Source of the DNA: Burhinus oedicnemus
Lineage: Eukaryota > Chordata > Aves > Charadriiformes > Burhinidae
Assembly: GCA_008921705.1 (NCBI GenBank)
Contig: VFFE01006705.1
Span: 64,077 to 128,076, forward strand
Direction of reading: 5' to 3'
Length of the DNA: 64,000 bases
Position 1 is the first letter of the stretch. The number at the start of each line of letters is the position of its first letter. The notes beneath the pieces are model-generated. The model worked only from the letters and a program-made list of their open reading frames with translations, searched no databases and was not told the DNA's origin. Below, in pieces: positions 37,716 to 51,000 of the stretch. A program made the position numbers and the translations under genes.

Positions 37716-40700
37716 CAGTTAGAAGAGGCCTAGCTAAAAAGTAAAGTTACCGAACAAAATTCGTCCTGTTTTACCTCAAACCAGGACATTTCCTCAGAGC
37801 AGCCAGCAACACAGAAGCTGTAAGGCAGTTGTTTCTGTCTGGACTCTTGGGCAGCAGTGCAGCAGTTAAAGGAAATCTGTGGAAATCCAGGAAAATTGTT
37901 TGGCAGTAAAGGAAAACAAGTCAAAACTTCCCTTTCTCCATTGTAATCTGCTCCTTCCTCCTCCACTAATCCAGTCAGTTCTGTGACAGTTCAGTTCTTG
38001 TGATCTTGTAATTGCTGTCAAGATGATAATCTGAGATGTCATGAAGATGGCTCAGTGTAATCACCCTACAAATGCAGAAGGTGGAGAACCTAACTGATGA
38101 GATACAAAAAGCTGCTAGTGAGACACTAATAATTCAGTAATCAGGAGTTATGGGGTGAGGAACATAGAAGAGAAAGTTGGCTGATTTGGAGGGATTTGAA
38201 GAAAATATTTAATATCATCAAGTTTGCCAGTACTTCTTTAGAATAGGAAACTAGAGGATCATAGCAATATATTCCCAAAGAAAAATCTCTCAGAAGTGCA
38301 GAGATGCTCATCAGCCGGAATGGTAGTGCGTGTCTTTGGAGATGAATTAGCAGAATAATGGGAAGGACTGCACAAATCAAATAGCAAAATAACACTGTTG
38401 CTCAGGATTAAAGCCACATCTCCTTGCAATAAATGGTGCTGCATTGATGGTACCAGGCAGTTAAAGTTGTGCACTCTCCTAGTGCACGCACAACTGTCGA
38501 ATTAGAACAGTACTCTTACAGTTAAAGCTTATTCCTGTAAGAGAAATGGCTTCACACCTTTACTTGAAATAGTTGTACCACGTGCGCAAGCACAGTAGGC
38601 TGTAGTCATACCAGCTAAACTGAATGTGGTTTATGGGGGTGATGGTGACAAGGCCAGTACTAGAATAGCAATAGCTATGCAGTTGATGCTGTTGACTGAG
38701 CTGCTTGAAAATCCTAGGACATGATCAAACAGGACCGCTGCATGTTAGCAACGACGTGCAGAGCTTTCAAGACAATCTTTGCTAACAGGAAGCATAGCAA
38801 ATTGGGACAGAGTTCTGCCCAGATCAGTTCGCAGAGCTCTGCAGAGCTTTTATAACACTACCATTCCTGTGCACTCAGTCCTGAAAAAAATAACTGCCCA
38901 CTAATGACCTGTCACTGTGGACAGCCTGAGCAGCTGTTTGCAGAAGGCAAAGCAGTGAGAGAGGATGAATTGCTGTGTGTGGAGCATATCTGAATGTGGG
39001 GACAGGAATAGATGGGAGATCGGGAAAGACCAGACAGCTTCCATTCATAACATTCAGCTTTATGTTGATTTACAGCCCTGATGCTCCTGAATCCGCAGAT
39101 GCTGAGTTATTACTTACAACAAAATACAGCAATTGAAATCTCCCTTGTTTCCATGCTTTGACTTCTGTTTCTCTTGTTGGCAATGTTACTTTCTGGAGGC
39201 AAACTAATTAACAACATGGGGAAGTAGTTTACATTGAGGACAAACAAAACCTAGCCACTTGATCTGTCATATATTATCAACCCAAGCAATTCAGAGTAGG
39301 CGAAATATTTGATTTATATGTTTTATTGGAAATAACCTTTTTTTTCCTTTTCTTTTCTTCCCTTTTTTCTTTTACCTTTTCTCTCTGGCTGCTCCCATGT
39401 TTCCCGGATAGAAATTAAAGTGAATAAAATGCCTGAAAAAAGTTTTTTCTTTTGAAAATTCCAGCCCAGCAAGAAATTACTAAAATTTTTGTGAGACAAT
39501 ATATTCTTAGGCGGTTTTTAGACATGTTTGCAGACACATCTATTTTGGGCCATTCACCTAAGTGTAAAAGCAGGCGTAAGTTTACCTGCATCAAGCTTTT
39601 TAAATCCTGGTCTTCCCAGACTGTATCGTAGCCATGGTTCAGCTATCCCATCTGGATTGTGCCAGTAGTAGATGGTGACATAAAAAGTCTGCAGCTGGTG
39701 GTTGTGGAATAACCTGTCTGCCTGGGTTGGACTTTATCCAGTTGTCTAATAGAGATTGGCTAAAACATGGAAGCATAGAGTCTAACATCCTTCCCATAAG
39801 GTTTGTTTCCATTAATTATGGCTGAAGTATCCGGATTCATATTTTTCAGCATATCTGTGATGCATGTATTCTACATGGTGAAGAGGTTAACATGCTACCA
39901 TAACTGTGACAGGGGAGGAGTACTTGGAAATGGCGAAGAAAAAAAAGATAATTAGTTCCTATCCTATTTCCTATCCTTTCTCATTGTTGGGGTCTTGCCA
40001 CTATTGAGTATTTTGTTTATGGTATAGAAAGCCATGTCTTTTCTGGCTTGACATTAAATATATTTAATATTATCATGGAATCATTCTGGATACCTAACAG
40101 GAATCCAGTGTTTTGTAGCATTGTAAGGCAGCAAGCATGAGTGACAGCTCACAGCAGCAGTCTTGCTGGGGGACCCATTAGATCACATCATGGTAGAAAC
40201 AGAGAAAATAGGTCGTTCTAATGTGTAACGTAATGTAATCTCTCAGGCCCTTCACAGAGCATGAGAATGAACATAGCTTAAAACCAAGAAGACTGTGAGG
40301 ATTGGTGTCTCACCTGCCTGTACAGAAATTTATATTTCTGATGTGTACAGTGATAGCCACATGTAAAACTTGTCACAACATGACAAGAGCCGTCTGCTGT
40401 ACTCTTCTTCTGGCCCCCTGCTTTCTGCACCTGTGTATATTTTGAGCAAAATATATTGGGGATTATCTTCTTCAGAGGAAATTCTCATTGTTTCTACCCC
40501 TCACTGGTTTGAGTACTTTGTAATTTACAGCGTATGTCTGTTTTAACTAACAGGTATTCCAGGGAGATTATTGCCTCCCCAAAGGGTGGTGTGTGTGGGG
40601 ACTGCCACTGTCTGCTGCTGGACCAATTGCCTTAGACTAGCATGTTGTGGTGTTTTTTGTGAAATACCATGGCTCATAAGAAAGGATGAACCTGATCAGG

Positions 40701-40959
40701 TTACTGTTCCATGCAGCCCATGATGCTGTGCCGAGCAACAGCAGTTTGGGGAAGGAGGGCAAGAACAGGGCAAGTACACTGCAAAGCTTCTTTCACTAGG
40801 GCCTCCCAGATCCCAACACTCTTGAGAACGAGCTCCTAGTGCTTATGTTATGAGAAATGATGGACAAAAATTTCCTGTTTGTGTTTTCCATGATTCTTGT
40901 TATTTTCTACATTGCTTTTGCATTTATCCCTCTGTCAACTTTTTTCCTAGGGTGAAGGA
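37716..40959. other. Noncoding, nothing recognised except a pyrimidine tract
   Basis: No supported gene on either strand. Confidence 0.55.
39337..39390 (+). repeat. Polypyrimidine (T-rich) tract
   Basis: More than 50 bp consist almost only of T and C, with several CTTTT repeats. Low complexity. Confidence 0.85.
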
Positions 40960-42430
40960 TCCTAGTCTGTTTAATTTAGTCCTTCCTTGTTCAGAACTTG
41001 CCATTCCTTTTGTCATCCTTGATTACTTTCTCTCTACTATTTCTAATGCTACTGTCTCCGTTTTTGAGACGGAGGGATGAGAACTAGCTGCGATATTCAA
41101 GTTACAAATATTCAAATGGGTGCCGTAGGGATTTGTACGGTGACATGATGTTGCTTTCTGTTTTGTTCTCTATCGCTTTCCTGACATTTCCTAGCCTGCC
41201 TTTTTGACTTCCACGGAACCGACACTTTGATAGAACTATCCACAGCAACTCAAAGGTATCTTTCCTGAGTGGTAATTGCTAATTTTAAGTTCATTGCTAT
41301 GTTCATATAGTTATGGTTGTTTATTCCCACATCCATTACTTTGCAGTCATCAGCACTGAGATTCATCTTGCATTTCAACAGTATTTTGAAAATCATCATC
41401 AAGTCTTTGTGATCAGATTTAATTTGTATTACCCTGATTATTTTTTTCTCATCAGTAAGCTTTGTTACTTCATTTTTTCCGGATCATTTATTAATATGTT
41501 GAACAGCTAATTCAAGCTGTTTCCTAACTTTTAATCAGTTGTTAATCCTCTATCGGACGTTCCCTCTTGTTCTTTGAGAGCTTAGGAGGTTTTTTAATAG
41601 TCTTTGGTGAGAGACTTCATCAAAAAGGATTTAGAAATGCAAGTTTTATATCAAATGATCACCAATATCCACATGCTCATCAACTCCTTCAAAGAACTCA
41701 GATTTGTGCAGTATGACTTCCTTCTACAAAAGCTATGCGAGGGGCAATTGCTATGTCATTTCTCTCTTATGCCCAGTAATTCTTTTTTTCATTATTATTC
41801 TTTATACCAATGTTAGGCATACAGAAGTTAGACCTCCTGCCCCTTGCATCCCCTCAAAATGCTTTTCAAACATTGGCATTGTGTTTGCTGCTTTTTTTTC
41901 CTAGTACTGAGGCTGGGTTAGGTCTTAAGTTGTATGCCACAATTTAATTGCTCAGCCTTTACTATTTCATGTTCAGTTTAGACTTCAGTCAAGATTTCTA
42001 AAATATCAAATCCTTAGATTTACTCTTCCTTATTTACTGATTAGTCTTAAAACCTTATCTTCCAACTCTTCAGCTTGAGACAGTTCCCCTGGCTCTTCTT
42101 TGCAAAGAAAACCCCAGTCTGGGGACCTTCTTACATCCCTATGGAAGATGCATGGATGCAGAGAATTCATTTAGCTTTTGTGCTTCATCCTTATCTTCTT
42201 TGAGCACTCTTTTTACATCTCAATCATCTGTCAGCCCTACAGACACTCTGGCAGGCTTCCTGCTTCTGTTGTCTTTGAAAATAATTTTATTACATATTTT
42301 CATGTCTTCAGCTACTTGTTCCTCCAGATATGCTTTTCAACTGACTTACTATGGTTTCTCATTTAACTTACCAGATCTGTGCTCTTTTCTTTTTTCCTTA
42401 TTTGGGTAGGACTTGTACTTTCTGAGGGAC
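40960..42430 (-). mobile_element. Ancient CR1-type LINE, antisense, highly decayed
   Basis: The + strand reads as the reverse complement of the old CR1 type abundant in turtles and crocodilians. Recognisable blocks include TTTTTGAGACGGAGGGATGA (41060s), AACTATCCACAGCAACTCAA (41230s), CATTACTTTGCAGTCATCAG (41330s), GATCATTTATTAATATGTTG (41480s), ACATGCTCATCAACTCCTTC (41670s), AGAGAATTCATTTAGC (42160s), and GCAGGCTTCCTGCTTCTGTT (42250s). On the - strand it spans much of the reverse transcriptase and beyond, broken by many stops and indels. Boundaries are approximate. Identification is by recalled family sequence. Confidence 0.82.
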
Positions 42431-45400
42431 AGTACCCTCCTTTATTCAGCTGTTAAACCAGCCTGAGCTGAGGCAGCAGCAAAGGGCACGTCCTTTTGAA
42501 CTGACACCACCATTTTAAATATGCAGTGTACCAAATATTTCCAATATTAGAGACTGATAATTGTCCGTGCCCCACTCTGTCCTGTGACAGACACTGTTCT
42601 GTGATTCTGCCTCTGTCCCCTATGCCCACTCCTGACTGTCCTCATCCACACACGTGGACCCGTTACTGATGTGGCACACTGTCACTGCAGGGAGGAGCCT
42701 GATACAGGCTGAGCTCTCCTTCTCTTCCTTCCCTTAGATGGTAACACGCCTCCTGCTTTCTAGCAAAGTGCCAGAGGAGAGGAGAGCTGCTACAAGGTAT
42801 GGGGCGAGCGTGGCTCTGAGACTTGAGTGGGGGGAGCTGTGTGGGAAAGGTACTAAGGGGTTTTGGAAGGAGAGGTAAAGTACTGCGCAGTAGGGGAAGA
42901 GCATGGGTTCCCAGTGCCATCTTGTTTGTCAGCTTCCACAGTACAGCAGTGGTTTTGCAGGACAACTCCCTGTGCCTCAGCCAAATCTGACCAGCTGGAA
43001 ACAGAGGGAGGAGGTGGGCAAATAAAAGGTGGTGCTTCCCCCCACCCTAGTCCTCCACACCAACCCTTCCAGCACAGCATACTCTCACAATACTGTGCAG
43101 TATTGTGCTACTCTCTTTGGGGATGCTGTTGCACAGGCTTCCCGTGGTGCTGCACAGCTCTACTCTGTCATGACTGGAAGTAGCGCAGAAGACCCAGGTT
43201 CCCCAGGTTGATTAAGCACCACCCTAGTCTGGGCCATTTCTTAACAACTGCTGTTGGTTATAGAGTCCTGAAAGTTTGTTTATTCTGTGAATGTTTCCTA
43301 GGAGGCTTATTTTGTCTGTACACAGAGGCTCAGCCCAAGTGCTATGCATTGCTCTGGATGGCAGGATAGCCAAGACTTAAATGTGACAGTGCTGAGTGGT
43401 TTAGTGACTTGTTCTCCCTTATAAATTTTACCCTCTTATCACTGACAGTCAGTGGAGCTGCACCGTTAACTCTGTAGCAAGAGGTTTGTGTTTTTGGAAC
43501 AAAATATTCCCATGCCACTTGTACGTGGCTTAGCTGGTGAAAACAAAGCTTTTATCTATCACAGCTCTTCTAGATAACGGGTCCCTTCTCCATTGTTTCT
43601 GATGAAATGTCATCTGGAGTTTCTGTACAGATGTTCAGGGTTGAATTCTGTCCCTGGTTACTCATCAGTCCGATAAGTTGTTCTTGCGGAGCTGTACAAA
43701 GACACAGTAGCTTGTGCTGTATATCTCAGTGCAAAACCTCACTGGATGGAGCTGCGGGCTGGAGATGCACATGCTGCAGGCATAAAAATAAAAACTTTTG
43801 TTCGTATGGCTCCTTTAAGCGGGCACGTTGCTGCAACTATGCCCTCCTTCTGTGAAGTTAATATGTGAGATTGAGCAGGGCTGAGCCCCGGCCGTCCCTG
43901 AGTGGTAAACTCTTCATAGGTGGTGACCTTCCCTGGCATTGTTATTACTGAATGTTGACCCAACTTGGTATAGGGTAATGGTCTTTGGGACGCTGCTGTC
44001 AGACTATGTTGCTTGCAGACATGATTTAGGCCTTGGCTCTTTTCATCAACAGAGAGATGCTGATGTTCTTGCCCAGGGAATGGCATTCTGCCAAAATAAA
44101 ATACTTACCTAGTGCTCTCGAAGTCATGCTGCTTTTCACTTCTCCTTTTATGAATCTTTTGCTGCACCAATCCCACAGAACTGCAGTAGCCTTATGCCCC
44201 TTGGATCCGCCTCATTCCAATGGGGAACCACAGAGAAAATTCACTTCCATGCAGAGAACCAGCACAAAACAGAGCGTACTGGTCAACCCGCACTCAGAAC
44301 TGAAAAATCCTCCTTTGAACATTGCATAGACTTCATGCTAAACTCTGTACAAAGGTGATTTTCGCACAGAACATTACGCACAGTCTAAATTTGTCCTCAG
44401 TTACTCGAAAGCTTAAAAGAGTTGGACCAGGCAGTTAAAAGTGGAATCTGGCTCTCTGCAAACTGCAGTGCTGTCCTTTGGGATAAAAGGTGCTTGAGAA
44501 ATGTAAGTAATGACAATAATGAAAAAATTCCTGTCCCTTTGTGTCGTGGGGTGGTGCTCAAAGTCACACACATGCAGAGGGAAAGAATGGGCCCCTGGCA
44601 GGGGAGTTTTCATGAGGGCCCAGCACTGACCCATGCGGAGTGAGGATTCTCAAGTTACAGATGGAGGGAGGAACAGGATCAGAAAAACAGAACTGGTTTG
44701 AAGTTCAGGTGATGAAAAGTGTTAGGCTGGAGTTCAAAGACAGGATTATTGGCTAGTGTTGCTTTAGTAGTTGGTGGGGGAAGAGCTTAAGGCCACGGCA
44801 TTACTGCATTGCTGATTTATCAACACAGCCAACACTGTGTATGGTATTTGAGTCACTTCTAAATCCAGCCGCTGGCAATGAAAAGCACATTTAATCCATG
44901 TGTTAGATTGTTTGAAGAGGTATCTGTCTCCTGGTCTCTCCCCGAGGTTGGGATTGCTGAAATTGAAAAGGAGGTGAGAGAGGAGATTTTAACTGTTTCA
45001 CAAACACTTCTCCTTTTGAGGGGGTCACATCTCCAATAGCATCTTTAATGTTTGGGATATTGAAAAATGAAAGGCTCTCTCCCCTCTTGCCCCCTGCAGA
45101 GAGAACCCCCACTGTCTCTTCTGTGATTAAGGGGCAAAAATCAAAGACAGGATTTGTATTTAAACAGTTTGTTGTTTTTAAGCGTGTTTTTTTTCTCAAG
45201 CTGGGACTAATGCCCTGCACTTAGGAGTTCCAGGATTCATCTGCACTGTTGGCTTAGATCTCTCGGCAGCAGCCCACCGCTGCAACATCCCTTATTAAAG
45301 TAGTTCTCCTTCAGTCTCTCTTTTCAGTTCTCTTCCATCAAAGAGTATCATTGTTTCACTAGTTCCCTCAATGGTTAATTCCCCTCTGATTTAATATCCA

Positions 45401-47958
45401 TACAGTCTGTTAGCACGCAAGGGGCTCACACTGGCTGTGGGAGGTTACAGACTGAAGCTCCAAAAACGTCAGTGCAGGACTAGAGGACGGTTCTCAGATC
45501 AGGCCTGAGTTTCATCTGCAGAGTTACACCAATGCCTGGAATAAGAGTGGGGCAATCAGAGGGTAAACCTAAGCTATATTTGCATATCTACAAAGGGTAT
45601 CCAAAGCAAGAATTAAAGAGCATCAGTAAGTCAACAGAAAGAAAAGGGGGTGAAAACATTTGGAGTAGCTGGAAAGCTGAAGACTGACCATAAAGCACAT
45701 TGGTAAAACATAGGGTGTTATAGTTCAGTATTGATGTACATTAACAAAACCCTAAGGCAGCAGGCTGGAATAGCAGGTGCATAGCAGATCACAACTGAGC
45801 TATGTACTCCAACCTACACGGGAGGCCCCAACACTGAAACCACTCCAACTGCTGTAGGATGGGTTCATGCTGAATGAGCAGAGCTGTCTGCGGACTGCTA
45901 AAAAATTTGCCTCGGTGCCACTTAGCTCACATCAGTCACATGAATACAAATTCACCTATAAGCAGCAAAAAAGAGTGTGCTAACAGAATCCAATAGGAAG
46001 CACGTGAAGATCATTTTATAGTTAGAAATGAGATGTAACAAATCTCAGAACTAATCTCCAGTGATGTCCCTCTTGTGGATCACTTTATCCGGGCATCTTT
46101 AGTCAAGTGCAAAGGGACTAGGGACTCTGCAAGCAGGAAATACAGAATCTAGTCAATAAACAACTGCTTTATACAGTTAACACACACAGAAGCTAGCTAG
46201 GATTCAATGAAATATTAGGCTAAGTATTAGCATACTCCTCACCTGTGTAAAGGCACCCGAAGAGTCTTTGCTGGTGAGGCAGGCATCAATCGGGAGGGAA
46301 GAGTCAGCCTCCATGGTTGCCATCTGCCATCAGCTGGGTCAGGACTGATGGCACTGACAACTCAACTTGGTGATCCCAATGATTCATGACTGTTCCTCAG
46401 CTAGACTGACTACCCCAACTAAACCTCCTGTGGTTTTGTTTTTCCTCTGAGAATTTTATATCTTTCCATGTTGGTGTTTTTCCTCCTGAATCCCTGGGCT
46501 ACTGCTGGTGCTGTCTCAACAGCCCTACCTCTGTCTATAATTTTTGCCCTGCAGACTTTCTTCCAGCTCATTCTCAGCAGTTTGAGTCAAGTTGCACTGT
46601 ATCAGAGCTGAGCCCTGGATCCTTGGTACACAGGTAGTTAAATCCATGGGTTATGTGTCAAAAGAGGACGTTTACAGCAGGTATTGAGGAGAAGAAGGGT
46701 TACAGTAGTCTGTTGATTTTAAAGTGGCATAATTTTTCACTTGCTCAGTATCAGCACTTTATATTTTGGGGATCTTGTCTCAGTTCTAACAGGAGACAAG
46801 AAATAGCCCCCTAACTCGGGTTGTTCATACGGTTTCTTTCCAGGGCTTTCTGGTTTCTCTCAAGCTGTAAAGTCTGGGTGTTTTTGTGAGAGATGAAGTT
46901 AGGTAATGGAACCTTTGGCTTCAGGATCATTGTTCCCAGATGAACCTAGCTTAGTAACCATAAAAATTACTTCTATATTGGAGCTGTCTGATGGTCTTCA
47001 CAAGCTGGGTTGCAAGAGCATCTACCAGCAGTTCGCTTGCTTAACGTGGCACTGCCTAGCTATTTCTTGTCACTGGCAGCCTCACTGCTGGGCTGCAGGG
47101 TCCATGGAGCCAGCCATGGGAAATGAGTAACTCTCTTGATTATAGAAGTGGTCCTGCTGGGGTACATCTAAGTTACATGAGCAGGAAGTGGTGAAGAAGC
47201 GAAGCTCATATTGCTACTTCCCCTGCCACATCTGCTGTGCTGATGAAAAGCTGGCTTTGGCTTGCAGGCTACCTGGTGCTTTTCAGGCTCCTGGGTTACC
47301 AACACTGAGGCAGGGTAAGTGCAGGCCTTAAATTTGTCAGTGCTACAGTTTCACTTTCTGTGTCCTCCAAAATAGGGAATACAGCCTTTCTGCAAACAGT
47401 TTTTCCTAGCTGAAAGTTGTGGTCACCCATGCTAAGCCATCACAGAGAAAAGACTCTTTCAACCTTCAGTATTGTGGCACCTGTCCAAGAAACAATTATT
47501 TATTGCAGGCTGTTCGTTTTGTCTGCCGTTTGTCTCGCTCTTGAGATAAAGAGTAAGTCACTGCAGAGGGCAAATGCATTCTTCTATTGCATGACAAAGT
47601 CACTTGCTTTATTGGGAACTGTGACAGAGTAGCGGTTGGTCGATACAGAAGGTTCTTCCCTGCTACCAGCTTATTTGGGTGATGTGTGCAAACTTCTCCA
47701 TGAGCTTGCTGCAGAGAAAGAGATCTGTTGGAATAAGCATACGCATAGTTTGAACTACTGACTTGAACTAATTATAGCCTCTTGCCATGCCATCTCTTCT
47801 ACCTGCTAATGTCTTTCCACGTCTAGTAACTAATGTCTGCCAATAGTTGGTGCATGCTCATCCATGTACAAAACACAGCATTGCCTATAAGCTTTCTAGA
47901 GGCTAGACGCAGCAGTCCCAGCACCTCATAGATGTTGACAAGCATATACTTCTTCCAG
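42431..47958. other. Noncoding DNA just upstream of the GRAP2 start exon
   Basis: No coding exon recognised. The part at 42.6-43.2 kb is GC-richer. One or more GRAP2 5' noncoding exons may lie here or further left, but cannot be identified without transcript data. Confidence 0.5.
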
Positions 47959-48061
47959 CTTTGCTCTTCCACCAAGACACAGTATGGAAGCCATCGCCAA
48001 GTTTGATTTCAGTGCTTCTGGAGAGGATGAGTTGAGCTTCCAGGCTGGTGATATGCTGAAG
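47959..48061 (+). CDS. GRAP2: GRAP2 coding exon 1 (short 5' UTR plus start codon)
   Basis: The initiator ATG is at 47984, with A at -3 and G at +4, a strong vertebrate start context. The exon encodes residues 1-26, the first half of the N-terminal SH3, with the AKFDF signature at residues 5-9. It ends in a complete AAG codon before gtaagt at 48062 (phase 0). A weak pyrimidine tract and AG end at 47958, so the exon probably begins at 47959 and the upstream 5' UTR lies on a separate exon. That 5' boundary is inferred; an alternative AG ends near 47930. The frame before the ATG does not continue the protein. Confidence 0.9.
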
Positions 48062-51000
48062 GTAAGTACTGCCCCAGGCTTGACTAAACAGCATTTGTGA
48101 AAGTGCTGCCAGATCTTTCTATGCTCCCATTTGCCTTCACAAAACTGATGAAGACAGATGCCTATAAACTGGGATACAGATGCAGGATAACTGGCCTGCT
48201 GTAGGTCAACCAACAATTTCCAAGTTGCTTGAGTCTGTGTCCACTGCACTTGATTTTAGGCCCATAAAATATGGATTTAGTTGCCCTACAGTCCTCCAGT
48301 AGTCAGCAGGGAAGGATAAGTACCTCTGCTGGGGCAGAGATCCAGTTCTTCAGTAGACAGATTTTGAGGGTCCTGTCTGTTTTCATTGACTATACAGGTA
48401 GTCTAAGGTGACTACATTTAGGATATGTCTAGAGGCAGGCAGGATTAGTGTGGTCCGGAGAGATTGCTGTATTCCTTATTTGCAGCTCTTAAACTGTTTA
48501 AAAGATAGTTATCATGCATTATAGAACTTATATCTAACTTTCCACTGTAAGTGATTACTAGTAGTTGCCACCAGGGTTTTAGGCAATTGCAAATAGAACA
48601 GGAAAAGTCCATGAGACAGTCTGTTACACACATAATGGAAGAGTTTAAGAGGTCCTGGGCTAATAACATTGTATACACCCTTGCAGGAATTTAGCAGTGG
48701 GGGAATGGCAGAAGTAGAGTTGATCATATACAATACAGAGCACGTGAGAGTCTCTTTAAAGTTGATTTGCATGTGTTAAGGTAGAACAGCTCTTGTTAAC
48801 CCTACCTCAGTTAAGTCCCACAGATGAAGTAACACGCTGCTCCACCCTAATTATGTATCCACTTCTCAGCCCCCAGCACAGCTGTTCTGTTTCAGTTGAA
48901 AATGCCTGAGTATAACTGCTCTCTAAGGCCTTAACTCCTCCACTGTCCAAAGGGATGATGCACAACAATAGGACCTAAACCCTTGTTTGGCCAGGGAGCC
49001 TTCACTACCTCCCTGTACAGTCCCAGCTGTTCCAGTTAATAATCAGATACTGGGTCTCGGCCTTGCCTCTTCCATCACCACCATTTTTTATTTTATTGGC
49101 CTTTTAATTCTTGAAGCTTAAACAAAGCTGACGGCATCCAGAACTCACTAAGATCAAATCGCAGGTTTTTCCATGAGAAGGATCTGGAGAAATCACTGCC
49201 TCTCTTCAGTGTAGATGAACACTCTCATTCTTAATTCTTCCTTAGGTCAGAAGTAGCCCCCATGCCCCTGTTGTCCTGTGATTTTTACCTGATACCTTCT
49301 TCCTCAGGAGACTGTAGTTTCATCAAGTCCCTGGCTGGGGTGATGGTGTTGGCCAGATCACTTTTCCTTCTGTTCCTCAATTTCCCTTCCTGTAAAATCA
49401 TTTTAAGTAAGAGCTTCCTTCAAAGTACATTGGAAGCTACTGATTAAAAGTGTCAAATAACACTACACATTGGTGTTATTATTAGTTGTCACAGAGACTT
49501 CACTACCAGAAAAGTCAGACTGCCACTTGCTTTAACGTCCTTGAGGTAAACAAAATAACACCTTAGCTGCCCAAGTCGTCGTAACAGTAAATTACCCTGA
49601 GTAACATCTCTCTTCTGGCATACGCACACATACATTCATACCCTGTCATGAGCCCCCTCCTGCTGCTTGCACAACCTGCTGGCTGTCTTTTCTGATTTAT
49701 AAAGGAGATAAGATGAACAGTATTGATGTAGAGATTAGAAAACAGGAAACATGAGGCCCTCAACCAGCAGTGACAGGAGGAAATCCACCCTCTCACCCCC
49801 CCCTACATCCTTCTCTGAGAGGATGACACACTGAGAGAAACCTGCCACCCCTGCACCAAGAACCAGCAGGTGGGTCTTTCTGGAAACCTTGCTCCCAACA
49901 GAGCAGGGCCTGAGCATGAGCAGGGAGTAGCTATCATCCCCTTTGATTGGTCACAGCAGCAAAAAAAGAGCCTTAATCTGGCACCCAGGGATGGGGGAAG
50001 CAGTGGCTATAAAGCAGGGAACTCCACAGCTTCCTATTCCCCCAACCTTTCTGTATCCAAATGCATAAAAAAGGCCTACATGGCAGGCCAGGCAATGGAG
50101 AATCGGCCCCTGAGACAGTAACATCCTGTTGCCAACACCAAGCAGTTAGAACATGTGTTAGGCTCCCAAAAATACAAGATTGGCTTACAAAACAACTATT
50201 ATTATTCTTAACAATAGATTTTAAATTAAGTCTTTTCCACTTGCTTTCTCCTTTTAAAACTGTCATGGCTTATGCTTTCAGGCTCCTCTCCAAAACCAGA
50301 GAGAACAGAAACGTTCTATTTCATAAAGCAGAATTCTGTCCCAGGAGTTGGAATGTCAAACAAAACACCAAAGACCACAACATTTGCAGTAAAATCACAA
50401 TGTGGTTCTATCCCTGTCCTCTCTCCTCTAGCTCAGGGCTGTATCAGGGGCCATCAGCCAGGGAACAGTGAATTTGGGCAGTCCCTGGTCAGCAGTGCAG
50501 TCCCTAAGGACGATTACAGTGAACATTAATGTGAGAACACTTGAAGCTGCTCCAGTGTGCTCTGTGGGCTGGCTCCCTGCTATCCTACAATCTCTTAAGC
50601 ATAATAGTGGTTTTAAAATACTTTTTGCCTCCTTCTTTTATCTACCTTGGCAAAGCTCAGGGCAGCTGAAGACTTAACCCACTAAATAATCTCTTGTGAA
50701 ATGAGAGCACATGGTAACATCTGTGCAGTCATAATGCACACACGCAGAGATATAGCTGTATATCCCTCCATACCCATACTCGTTAGAGGAGTTTTCACAG
50801 ATTCCTTTTTCTCCCTTGTGAAACTGAGATGCTCCAGCACCAACTATTAAAAGCAGCACAGAGAATTCCTTAAATCCATATTAAGCCCTTCAGAGCTGAA
50901 TTTCTCCATTTCACAGGCATCAGAGACATGCAGACAGCATCCCTGGCCACCTGGACCGGCATTCAGGTGAAGACATAAAGTTAACAGGCAATCCCTCTAG

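Noticed and set aside
41313..42409. Clustered + strand frames of 60-85 codons that look like a small membrane protein family
   Set aside because: The region is an antisense ancient CR1; the hydrophobic peptides come from T-rich reverse-complement sequence.
50061..50471. 136-codon open frame in GRAP2 intron 1
   Set aside because: No similarity recognised and it crosses compositionally different segments; more likely chance.
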